Positions 1 through 5,161 of a DNA stretch of 5,761 nt are shown piece by piece. The notes below the pieces were generated by a model that saw only the letters and a list, made by a program, of their open reading frames with translations, was not told where the DNA came from and did not search any database. The position numbers and the translations under genes were made by a program. This DNA is from Roseiflexaceae bacterium (GTDB taxonomy: Bacteria > Chloroflexota > Chloroflexia > Chloroflexales > Roseiflexaceae): assembly GCA_014381165.1 (NCBI GenBank), contig JACMIM010000733.1, positions 1 to 5,761 on the forward strand. Reading direction: 5' to 3'. Numbering within the stretch: the first letter of the stretch is position 1; every line of letters begins with the position of its first letter.

Positions 1-462
1 AAGGGCGAGTTCTACCTGACCGATCTGGTAGCGATGGCAGTGGCCGAGCGCGGCCCTGGCGCGGCGGTTGCCGTGCCCGCCGCCGATGGCCGCGAAGCCT
101 GGGGAGCCAACGACCGCACGCAGCTGGCCCTGCTCGAACAGGTGCTACGCGAGCGAGCGTTGGCCGCGCTGATGGGAGCCGGAGTGACGATTATCGACCC
201 GGCCACGACCTACAGCGATGTAACGGTTGCGGTTGGCCCCGACACCACATTGCTGCCGGGCACCATGCTGCGTGGCACAACAACCATTGGCGCGGGCTGT
301 AACATCGGGCCTTACACAACAGTTCGAGACAGCACAGTCGGCGCTGGCGCGCACATACGCTACGCCCTGATCGAGCATGCGACAATTGCTGAGGGGGCAT
401 TGGTAGGGCCGTTTGCGCATATCGAGCGCAGTACCAGCACCGAAAAGCCCGCCGCCCAATAG
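1..462 (+). CDS. glmU: GlmU-type UDP-N-acetylglucosamine pyrophosphorylase, C-terminal part, 5' end outside window
   Basis: The frame is open from base 1, so the start lies upstream; 153 codons are visible. The first residues, KGEFYLTDLV, match the end of the GlmU uridylyltransferase domain (GEYYLTD-type motif). GANDRTQLA at residues 35-43 matches the GVNNR-QL motif, whose Asn helps bind the metal with UDP-GlcNAc. In this family the domain joins UTP and GlcNAc-1-phosphate to make UDP-GlcNAc, the cytoplasmic precursor of peptidoglycan. From about residue 78 a left-handed beta-helix of hexapeptide repeats begins (TTIGAGCNIGPYTTV, STVGAGAHI, ATIAEGALVGPFAHI). It stops after a few coils with the polar tail STSTEKPAAQ. 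In E. coli GlmU the helix continues and carries the acetyltransferase active site (the LRPG arginine, GHLTYLGD, the CNYDG loop); none of this is present. The product is therefore probably a uridylyltransferase only. It is the first visible gene of the operon, 36 bases before prs. Confidence 0.85.
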   Translation, partial: KGEFYLTDLVAMAVAERGPGAAVAVPAADGREAWGANDRTQLALLEQVLRERALAALMGAGVTIIDPATTYSDVTVAVGPDTTLLPGTMLRGTTTIGAGCNIGPYTTVRDSTVGAGAHIRYALIEHATIAEGALVGPFAHIERSTSTEKPAAQ

Positions 463-464
463 CC

Positions 465-480
465 CGGCGCGTCAGCGCCG
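465..480 (+). other. Small hairpin between glmU and prs
   Basis: Bases 465-470 (CGGCGC) and 475-480 (GCGCCG) form a perfect 6-bp GC stem around the four-base loop GTCA. It lies just after the glmU stop and eight bases before the prs ribosome binding site, with no T-run after it. It could protect or process the transcript between the two genes. In DNA this GC-rich it could also be chance. Confidence 0.35.
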
Positions 481-487
481 CGAACAC

Positions 488-492
488 AAGGA
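488..492 (+). promoter_or_regulatory. Ribosome binding site for prs
   Basis: AAGGA lies six bases before the GTG at 499. This supports GTG as the initiation codon. The resulting protein begins like other PRPP synthetases, with only a few residues before the first beta-strand (LQIFSGN). Confidence 0.7.
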
Positions 493-498
493 ACACCC

Positions 499-1440
499 GT
501 GGAAGGACGACTACAAATATTCAGTGGCAATGCGAACCGGGCGCTGGCTCAGGAGATTTGCGCCCACCTGAATGTCAATCTTGGCCGCGCGGTAGTCGGC
601 ATGTTCAAAAACGGTGAAACGCGCATTAAAATCGAAGAAAATGTGCGTGGCTCGGATGTCTTCGTGGTTCAGCCGACCTGCACGCCGGTCAATCATCATC
701 TCATGGAGCTGCTGCTGTTGATCGACGCGCTGCGCCGCGCGTCCGCCGCGCGTGTCACTGCCGTGGTGCCATACTACGGCTACGCCAAGCAGGAGAAAAA
801 GACTACCGGGCGCGAGCCGATCTCGGCCAAGGTGGTGGCAAACATGATTACGGTGGCCGGGGCTGACCGCGTGCTGACCATGGACTTGCATGCCCCGGCG
901 ATCGAAGGCTTTTTCGATATCCCGGTCGATCACCTTCAAGCTGGGCCAATTCTTGCCGAGTATTTCAGCGCGATGAGTTTGCTCGACCCAGTGGTGGTCT
1001 CGCCGGATGCTGGCGGCGTGGGTCGGGCGAATGCGTTCCGCGAGCGGATCGGTGCGAGCCTGGCGATCATCGCCAAGCAGCGCCCGACACCGGACGCCGT
1101 GGAGATACTGGAGATGGTCGGCGAGATCGAGGGCAAAACCGCGATTATCGTCGACGATATGATCTCGACCGGCGGCACGTTGGCCCAGGCCGCGCAGGCC
1201 TTGCGGGATCGCGGCGCGCGCGAGGTGTATGCCTGCTCTACCCACGGCATCTTCGCCGACCATGCGTTGACGATTGTAGGTGAATCGGTGCTGGTGGAGA
1301 CGGTGGTGACGAACACCATCCCGCAGGAAAGTGGGCAAAATTACGGTCGCGTCAAGGTGATAAGCGTCGCGCCACTGTTTGCCGAGGCGATTCTGCGCAT
1401 CCATAAAGATTTATCGTTGAGCGCACTGTTTCACGAATAA
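499..1440 (+). CDS. prs: Ribose-phosphate pyrophosphokinase (PRPP synthetase)
   Basis: This 313-residue cytoplasmic enzyme has the usual length for class I PRPP synthetases. The family transfers pyrophosphate from ATP to ribose-5-phosphate, giving PRPP for purine, pyrimidine, NAD, histidine and tryptophan synthesis. Visible motifs in order are FKNGE (36-40) and YYGYAKQEKK (92-101) for ATP, MDLHAPAIEGFFDIP (128-142) with the metal and active-site His/Asp region, SPDAGGV (168-174), KQRP (193-196) with the catalytic-loop Lys and Arg kept, and the PRPP-binding loop IIVDDMISTGGT (216-227). Differences from B. subtilis Prs, such as FKNGE for FSDGE, fall at positions that vary in the family. The start is GTG, chosen from the AAGGA site upstream. 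It follows glmU by 36 bases and precedes the CorC-like gene by 30. A glmU-prs order is also known from Bacillus (gcaD-prs), so the pairing is not local to this genome. Confidence 0.96.
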   Translation: MEGRLQIFSGNANRALAQEICAHLNVNLGRAVVGMFKNGETRIKIEENVRGSDVFVVQPTCTPVNHHLMELLLLIDALRRASAARVTAVVPYYGYAKQEKKTTGREPISAKVVANMITVAGADRVLTMDLHAPAIEGFFDIPVDHLQAGPILAEYFSAMSLLDPVVVSPDAGGVGRANAFRERIGASLAIIAKQRPTPDAVEILEMVGEIEGKTAIIVDDMISTGGTLAQAAQALRDRGAREVYACSTHGIFADHALTIVGESVLVETVVTNTIPQESGQNYGRVKVISVAPLFAEAILRIHKDLSLSALFHE

Positions 1441-1454
1441 TACGTCTTCATTGA

Positions 1455-1461
1455 AAAGGAG
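1455..1461 (+). promoter_or_regulatory. Strong ribosome binding site deciding a TTG start
   Basis: AAAGGAG ends nine bases before the TTG at 1471. The first in-frame ATG is far inside the protein, beyond the first membrane segment, so this site is what identifies TTG as the start. Confidence 0.75.
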
Positions 1462-1470
1462 TTCGTCTAG

Positions 1471-2763
1471 TTGGACCCTGACCCTAGGTATTTTGCCATT
1501 GGCGTGGTAGTGTGTTTACTGGTGCTGGCCTTCACCTCCGCTGTGGATGCGGCGTTGAGCGCGATTGGCCGCCGCCGTCTCAATTCGCTGCAACGCGAAG
1601 ACCCCTCGCGGGCCAAACTGATTATTCGGCTGATCGACGAGCCGTACCGCTTCAAGGCGGCCGTGCTCATGATCAACGCTGCGGCGATCATCGCGGCCAC
1701 CGCCTTTACGCTCCAGGCCACGGTGGTGCTCAACCTGGGCTGGCGGCTGGCGGCCCTATTTGGCCTGCTGCTGCTCATCTTGATTTTCAGCGAGGCGATT
1801 CCCAAGGCCTTTGCCGTGCGTGACCCCAGCGCTGCCGCCCGCCTGCTCGCCCGCCCCATGGTGCTGGTCACGGCCGTGCTGCGCCCGTTCATCGCGGTGG
1901 TCGATCTGCTGGTACGCCCGATCGTCCTGATGATCGCCGGGCCGACCGGAGCCAAGGCTCCGCTGATGACCGAGGAAGAACTCTTGCTCATGGTCAATGT
2001 CGGCGAGGAAGAGGGCCTGATCGATTCCGGCGAGCGCCAGATGATCGAGGATATTTTCTCGTTCGGCGGCACACTGGTGCGCGAGGTAATGATCCCACGG
2101 ATGGATATTATTGCGCTCGAATCAAGCGCGACACTGGACGAGGCGTTGGCCAGCATGATCGACTATGGCCACTCGCGCGTGCCAGTCTATGATGAAACAG
2201 TCGACCAGATTGTGGGCATTCTGTATATCAAGGATCTGCTGCCGGTGCTGCGCAATTCCCGATTAGATACCCCGATCGGCGGGCTGCTGCGCGAACCCTA
2301 CTTTGTGCCAGAAACGCTCAAGGTCAGCGATCTGCTGCGCGATCTGCGCAGCCGCAAAAGCCATATCGCAATCATGGTCGACGAATACGGCGGCACCGCT
2401 GGGTTGGCCACGATCGAGGATCTGCTGGAAGAGATTGTTGGCGATATCCAGGACGAATCGGACACCGGCGATCTGCCGCTGACCGTGCTGCCAGACGGCC
2501 AGATCGTGGCCGATGCCCGCATCTCGCTGGACGATCTAAATGACGCGACCGGGCTGCGCCTGGAGTCGGAGGACGCCGACCGGCTGGGCGGGCTGGTCTA
2601 TGAGCTGCTTGGCCGCGTGCCGCAGCAAGGCGACATGATCGAGATCGCAGGCGTGCGGATCACCGTACTCTCAGTCGAAGGGCTTGGCCCCAAGCGGCTA
2701 CAGCTGACGCCGCTTCAGACGGTTGTGAATACAGGAGGCGGGGGCAACAATGATGACACCTGA
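1471..2763 (+). CDS. CNNM/CorC-HlyC family membrane protein with CBS pair (hemolysin-like)
   Basis: This 430-residue protein has the standard three-part layout. An N-terminal DUF21/CNNM membrane domain has about four hydrophobic segments (roughly 7-29, 64-84, 92-113 and 128-158) and the family motif SEAIPKAFA (107-115). A pair of CBS domains follows at about 205-328, preceded by the signature GEEEGLIDSGERQMI and VREVMIPRMD, and containing RVPVYDETVDQIVG and MVDEYGGTAGLATIEDLLEEIVGDI. A CorC_HlyC domain occupies about 340-415 (ADRLGGLVYELLGRVP). Family members are linked to Mg2+/Co2+ transport or efflux, with nucleotide binding at the CBS pair; the name hemolysin is historical and implies no toxicity here. 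The start is TTG, supported by AAAGGAG nine bases upstream. The Asn/Asp/Gly-rich tail overlaps the first 14 bases of cdd. CorC-like genes often lie near ybeY, cdd and era in other bacteria, which fits this context. Confidence 0.93.
   Translation: MDPDPRYFAIGVVVCLLVLAFTSAVDAALSAIGRRRLNSLQREDPSRAKLIIRLIDEPYRFKAAVLMINAAAIIAATAFTLQATVVLNLGWRLAALFGLLLLILIFSEAIPKAFAVRDPSAAARLLARPMVLVTAVLRPFIAVVDLLVRPIVLMIAGPTGAKAPLMTEEELLLMVNVGEEEGLIDSGERQMIEDIFSFGGTLVREVMIPRMDIIALESSATLDEALASMIDYGHSRVPVYDETVDQIVGILYIKDLLPVLRNSRLDTPIGGLLREPYFVPETLKVSDLLRDLRSRKSHIAIMVDEYGGTAGLATIEDLLEEIVGDIQDESDTGDLPLTVLPDGQIVADARISLDDLNDATGLRLESEDADRLGGLVYELLGRVPQQGDMIEIAGVRITVLSVEGLGPKRLQLTPLQTVVNTGGGGNNDDT
2733..2738 (+). promoter_or_regulatory. 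Ribosome binding site for cdd inside the upstream gene
   Basis: AGGAGG lies within the last codons of the CorC-like gene, eleven bases before ATG 2750 and fourteen before the second ATG at 2753. The spacing favours the first ATG. The overlap indicates translational coupling of the two genes. Confidence 0.6.
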
Positions 2764-3154
2764 CTACGCGGCGCTAGCCACGGCGGCCCGCGCGGCCCGC
2801 GAACGAGCCTACGCCCCCTATTCACACTTCGCGGTAGGCGCAGCAGCGCTGACAGCTAGCGGGCGGCTGTTCGTAGGCTGCAATATCGAAAATGCGGCCT
2901 TTCCTGTCACATGCTGCGCCGAGCGAGTGGCTCTGTTTGCAGCCTATGCTGAGGGCGAGCGCGAGATTGTGGCGCTGGCAGTGGCCGCCGACACGCGCGG
3001 CCCAGTTTCACCCTGTGGTAGCTGCCGCCAGGTCATCTTCGAGCTAGCCCCGCACGCCACGATCATCCTGGCTAATATGGGCGAGGAGATCACCGTGGCC
3101 TTTCCGCACGAACTGCTGCCAGGCGGATTCACGCCGGACGATCTGCCACAGTAA
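2750..3154 (+). CDS. cdd: Cytidine deaminase, homotetrameric type
   Basis: This 134-residue protein has the length of the small tetrameric cytidine deaminases. They convert cytidine and deoxycytidine to uridine and deoxyuridine in pyrimidine salvage. YSHFAVGAA (24-32) and GCNIENAAF (43-51) form the nucleoside pocket, with Asn45 and Glu47 in the ribose-binding positions. The zinc site is Cys56 in CAER plus Cys89 and Cys92 in PCGSCRQV, and Glu58 is the proton shuttle. The C-terminal ELLPGGFTPDDL is also typical. The gene overlaps the preceding CorC-like gene by 14 bases in another frame and is the last gene of the operon. The start at 2750 gives a Met-Met N-terminus; the second ATG at 2753 is a possible alternative. 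All catalytic residues are present. Confidence 0.96.
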   Translation: MMTPDYAALATAARAARERAYAPYSHFAVGAAALTASGRLFVGCNIENAAFPVTCCAERVALFAAYAEGEREIVALAVAADTRGPVSPCGSCRQVIFELAPHATIILANMGEEITVAFPHELLPGGFTPDDLPQ

Positions 3155-3175
3155 GCCCCGGACACGCGCCACACA

Positions 3176-3279
3176 TGCGGGCGAGAAGCCCGCTGTTACG
3201 ACGCGAAACACGCTGAAGCGCGTTGAATCTTAACGCGCTTCAGCGCGTTTCGCCTATCAGACGCCGGATTCATCCGGCG
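3176..3279 (+). repeat. Dispersed palindromic repeat, copy A (three hairpins)
   Basis: The element begins with a 6-bp hairpin (GCGGGC 3177-3182 with GCCCGC 3188-3193, loop GAGAA). It continues through a core containing GCTGAAGCGCGTTG, a long stem, and a last 7-bp hairpin with a TTCA loop (3262-3268 with 3273-3279). The first 50 bases align without gaps to 4187-4236, with about eight differences, and the order of parts is the same in that second copy. No open frame with family resemblance runs through it. It is probably a REP- or MITE-like non-coding element spread through the genome. Its ends are set only by where similarity fades between the two copies. Confidence 0.75.
3203..3253 (+). terminator. 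Long hairpin after cdd, probable operon end
   Basis: Bases 3203-3224 pair with 3232-3253 in a 22-bp stem with one A-C mismatch (3210/3246), around the 7-base loop GAATCTT. This is the strongest hairpin in the window and lies 49 bases after the cdd stop. No T-run follows the stem, so it is not a classic intrinsic terminator. It may act as a transcript-stabilising end or a Rho-dependent stop. It is part of repeat copy A, which may be its main reason for being there. Confidence 0.5.
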
Positions 3280-3338
3280 GCCGTGGTGGCGACACAACAA
3301 GCCGAATCCCATCCATCGCCGATCGCGCATATTTGCTA

Positions 3339-3347
3339 TGCTATACT
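3339..3347 (+). promoter_or_regulatory. Extended -10 promoter for a leaderless mscS transcript
   Basis: TGCTATACT reads as an extended -10 element: TG, one base, then TATACT, five of six matches to TATAAT. No good -35 is seen 16-18 bases upstream, which extended -10 promoters tolerate. The hexamer ends six bases before ATG 3354, so transcription would be expected to begin at or next to the A of the start codon. No Shine-Dalgarno sequence is present. This is inference from sequence only. Confidence 0.6.
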
Positions 3348-3353
3348 CAGTGC

Positions 3354-4133
3354 ATGAATGTTCCTGAAGTCTTTGCTCGCCTACTCGATAATTTGACGAT
3401 CGGGCTGCCCCGACTGATCGCTGCTGCCCTGCTGCTGCTGATCGCGCTTGTGGCCGCGCGCTGGCTCAAGAACTTGTCGGTGCAGGCGCTGCGACGCGTG
3501 CGTGGCCTCCCGCAAAGCGCAGTCAGCCTCCTGAGCAGCCTGATATATGTCGGCGTGGTGCTGCTGGGCGTGCTTTCCGCGTTGAGTGCGCTGGATTTAA
3601 GCCAGTTGGTCTTGAGCACAGTCGCCAGCTTAGGCGTTGTCGGCCTGATCGTTGGTTTTGCGTTGCAAGACATCACCAAGCAGTTCGCCTCCGGTATCAT
3701 GCTGCTGCTGTCGCGGCCTTTTGAGATTGGCGACCTGATCAGGGTCGGCGTGCATGAGGGAATGGTGACCGATCTTCAACTGCGCACCACCAAACTGCGT
3801 ACCGCTGGTGGCGATGAGGTGCTAATTCCAAACGCCGATGTGTATATCGCCACGGTGTACAACCTGAGCCGCTACCCGCAGCGGCGGCTGGCCGTGCCGC
3901 TTCAGCTACCCTTCCGAGGTGATCTAGAGGCGCTGCGCGATCATCTGATAGCGGCGGTGACTGCGGTGCCTGGTGTCGCTCCTACCCCAGCTCCAACGGT
4001 CGTCTGCACGAGCGTGGCCGACGGCAAGGTTAGCGCCGAGCTACGCTTCTGGGTCGACCGTGTCACCCTCGATCAGGACGAAGTGCTGACCCACGCGATT
4101 GTTGCCGCTAGCAATGTGTTGGTGGCCGTGTAA
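3354..4133 (+). CDS. mscS: Small-conductance mechanosensitive channel, MscS family
   Basis: This 259-residue inner-membrane protein has the compact MscS layout. TM1 lies at about 20-38 and TM2 at about 59-80. The pore helix TM3 spans about 84-118 (SLGVVGLIVGFALQDITKQFASGIMLLLSRPFEIGD contains the family signature). A beta domain follows (GMVTDLQLRTTKLRT, DEVLIPNADV at 155-163), then a C-terminal alpha/beta domain. Such channels open under membrane tension and release solutes on osmotic downshock. The frame is open back to a TTG at 3333, but that would place the start upstream of the -10 element, and ATG 3354 gives a normal MscS N-terminus. A second in-register alternative is not needed. It has its own promoter, stands alone, and is bracketed by two copies of a palindromic repeat. 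The C-terminus ends abruptly after NVLVAV, within the normal range for short homologues. Confidence 0.93.
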   Translation: MNVPEVFARLLDNLTIGLPRLIAAALLLLIALVAARWLKNLSVQALRRVRGLPQSAVSLLSSLIYVGVVLLGVLSALSALDLSQLVLSTVASLGVVGLIVGFALQDITKQFASGIMLLLSRPFEIGDLIRVGVHEGMVTDLQLRTTKLRTAGGDEVLIPNADVYIATVYNLSRYPQRRLAVPLQLPFRGDLEALRDHLIAAVTAVPGVAPTPAPTVVCTSVADGKVSAELRFWVDRVTLDQDEVLTHAIVAASNVLVAV

Positions 4134-4156
4134 GGGTATGGCAGGCTATACCCTTA
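4131..4156 (+). terminator. Hairpin at the mscS stop codon
   Basis: TAAGGGTAT (4131-4139) pairs perfectly with ATACCCTTA (4148-4156) over nine bases, with an 8-base loop. The left arm begins with the mscS TAA stop itself. The sequence after it (TGCCGTATATTCTT) is only mildly T-rich. It is a plausible terminator or 3' protecting structure for the mscS message; termination is not proven. Confidence 0.5.
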
Positions 4157-4186
4157 TGCCGTATATTCTTGTGCGTGCCGCCGGTG

Positions 4187-4304
4187 TGCGGGCTAGAAGC
4201 CCGCTGTTATCACGTAAAACGTGCTGAAGCGCGTTGGGCGCGGTTGAACATCGTCTCAGCCCGCGTAGGCGGGCTTCGTACTGCCAGCCAGCGGCTTCAG
4301 CCGC
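4187..4304 (+). repeat. Dispersed palindromic repeat, copy B (three hairpins)
   Basis: This copy has the same orientation and order of parts as the copy before mscS. Its hairpins are GCGGGC/GCCCGC (4188-4193 with 4199-4204, loop TAGAA), AGCCCGC/GCGGGCT (4258-4264 with 4269-4275, loop GTAG) and GCGGC/GCCGC (4291-4295 with 4300-4304, loop TTCA). The shared core GCTGAAGCGCGTTG lies at about 4222-4235. The middle hairpin is built differently from that of copy A. The final TTCA-loop hairpin has different bases in both arms while pairing is kept. Together with its flanks it makes up the roughly 314-base gene-free stretch 4134-4447, which otherwise holds only the hairpin at the mscS stop and the promoter of the next gene. 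Confidence 0.75.
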
Positions 4305-4402
4305 GCGGCTCGGGGGCCACGAAACGAGACGGCATGCGAGAACACGGATTGGTATTAGACGCCGAACGGCATCCGTTGGCCTTGGTGATGGCGCAAAACA
4401 AT

Positions 4403-4431
4403 TTGCCACACCCGCTCGTTCCACCTACACT
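4403..4431 (+). promoter_or_regulatory. Sigma-70-type promoter for the HAS-barrel gene
   Basis: TTGCCA (4403-4408, five of six matches to TTGACA) is followed after exactly 17 bases by TACACT (4426-4431, four of six matches to TATAAT). Transcription would begin near 4438-4440, leaving a leader of about 8-10 bases before ATG 4448 with no Shine-Dalgarno sequence. An imperfect inverted repeat at 4361-4380 (GCC-G-AACGG, CAT, CCGTT-GGC, with one bulged base) lies 22 bases upstream of the -35 and could be an operator, but this is weak. Confidence 0.55.
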
Positions 4432-4447
4432 GCCACCTAACACAACT

Positions 4448-5056
4448 ATGCCCCAACGAATTGGCGAAATCATCGAATCGACCACCACGCGCTTCACCGC
4501 TGGGGCCTATGAACTGCTGGCCGCACCGCCGTTTGGCGCGCTGGTACGTGCGCAGGCTCGCGAGCCGGGCGCGGCGGTGTATGGGCTTGTCTACGAGATT
4601 CGGACTGGCAGCAAGGAGCCGGGCGGGCGGGCTAGTGTGCGCGGGCGCACCTATACCGGGCGCGAACTCTACGACGAAGAAATCTATGCCGAGCACCCCG
4701 ACTTGGCTGAGGTGCTGCAAACCGAGTTCTCGGCTATTACAGTGGGATTTCTAACGGGCGACCAGCTCTACCAGTACCTGCCGCCGCAGCCGCCGCCGGT
4801 TCACTACTCGGTCTACCCCTGCGACGAAGCCGAGCTGCTGCGCTTTACCGAACACAGCGATTTCTTCCGCGCCGTGCTGTTCTCGTTCCAGGTTCCTGGC
4901 GACGAAGCACTGGCCGCCGTTGTGCGCGCCGCCGCCCGCGCTCGCGCTCCTCATGACGACCGCGCCTATCTGGTGCGAGCCGGACGCGAGATCGCCGCGC
5001 TGCTGAAGGATGACTACGACCGACTCCAGGCGATCGTCCGGCGAATTCGGCCCTGA
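4448..5056 (+). CDS. HAS-barrel domain protein (HerA-system-like), 202 residues
   Basis: The N-terminus RIGEIIESTTTRFTAGAYELLAAPPFGALVRA (residues 4-35), then VYGLVYEIRTGS (44-55), LQTEFSAITVGF (90-101) and the proline-rich LPPQPPPVHY (111-120), resemble the HAS-barrel proteins I recall from Chloroflexota. The C-terminal half (about 150-202) looks alpha-helical, with many Ala, Arg and Asp residues. HAS barrels are small beta-barrels named for HerA ATPases and ATP synthases, and serve as assembly or docking domains. In many genomes they are linked to the HerA DNA-translocating ATPase and the NurA nuclease used in DNA end processing. No ATPase motif is present here and no herA or nurA neighbour is visible, so the role is open. 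ATG 4448 is preferred because a promoter ends 16 bases upstream and because the open frame before it is repeat DNA. ATG 4334 and ATG 4388 are less likely alternatives. It faces the amidohydrolase gene tail to tail. Confidence 0.72.
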   Translation: MPQRIGEIIESTTTRFTAGAYELLAAPPFGALVRAQAREPGAAVYGLVYEIRTGSKEPGGRASVRGRTYTGRELYDEEIYAEHPDLAEVLQTEFSAITVGFLTGDQLYQYLPPQPPPVHYSVYPCDEAELLRFTEHSDFFRAVLFSFQVPGDEALAAVVRAAARARAPHDDRAYLVRAGREIAALLKDDYDRLQAIVRRIRP

Positions 5057-5076
5057 TCGCACGCAAGGAATATAGC

Positions 5077-5100
5077 CACCAAGACACCAAGGCATCAAGC
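5077..5100 (+). repeat. Three tandem 8-base units CACCAAGR
   Basis: CACCAAGA, CACCAAGG and CATCAAGC follow one another without spacing. The inverted complement of similar units lies at about 5111-5126, which is how the adjacent hairpin is made. Such CACCAAG runs between genes are, from memory, common in environmental bacteria, including Chloroflexota. Confidence 0.6.
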
Positions 5101-5125
5101 TACTCAGAAAGCTTGGTGCCTTGGT
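5086..5125. terminator. Hairpin between convergent genes, possible bidirectional terminator
   Basis: ACCAAGGCATCAAGCT (5086-5101) pairs with AGCTTGGTGCCTTGGT (5110-5125) over 16 positions. Only 5095/5116 departs from Watson-Crick pairing, as T-G, which is a wobble pair in plus-strand RNA. The loop is ACTCAGAA. The stem lies 29 bases after the plus-strand stop at 5056 and 34 bases beyond the minus-strand stop at 5160. No long T-run follows on either side, so efficiency is uncertain. Confidence 0.6.
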
Positions 5126-5140
5126 AGTAAAGCCCGTGCT

Positions 5141-5161
5141 CAATCTGCAATCTACAATTCT
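5141..5161. repeat. Three tandem 7-base units, CAATCTR-like
   Basis: CAATCTG, CAATCTA and CAATTCT form a short tandem series. It runs into the complement of the amidohydrolase stop codon at 5160-5162. No function is evident. Confidence 0.5.

Noticed and set aside
511..1404. Long minus-strand open frame opposite prs (297 codons)
   Set aside because: It is antisense to a clear prs gene. Its product is rich in His, Arg and Gln with no family motif, and GC-rich codon bias commonly keeps antisense frames open.
1467..2156. Minus-strand open frame opposite the CorC-like gene (229 codons)
   Set aside because: It is a Ser/Arg-rich low-complexity translation opposite a well-supported gene, with no recognisable domain.
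3203..3253. Classic intrinsic terminator after cdd
   Set aside because: The stem is strong but no T-run follows, so I list it only as a probable operon-end structure that belongs to a repeat.
3333..3353. TTG start giving seven extra residues on MscS
   Set aside because: It would overlap the -10 element and lie upstream of the expected transcription start. It has no ribosome binding site, and ATG 3354 gives a normal N-terminus.
3176..4304. CRISPR-like array or insertion sequence suggested by repeats on both sides of mscS
   Set aside because: There are only two long structured copies with a normal channel gene between them. There are no short regular repeats with spacers, no transposase and no target-site duplications that I can see.
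4146..4424. Minus-strand open frame across repeat copy B (92 codons)
   Set aside because: It is mostly translated palindromic repeat, has no family resemblance and crosses the promoter of the next gene.
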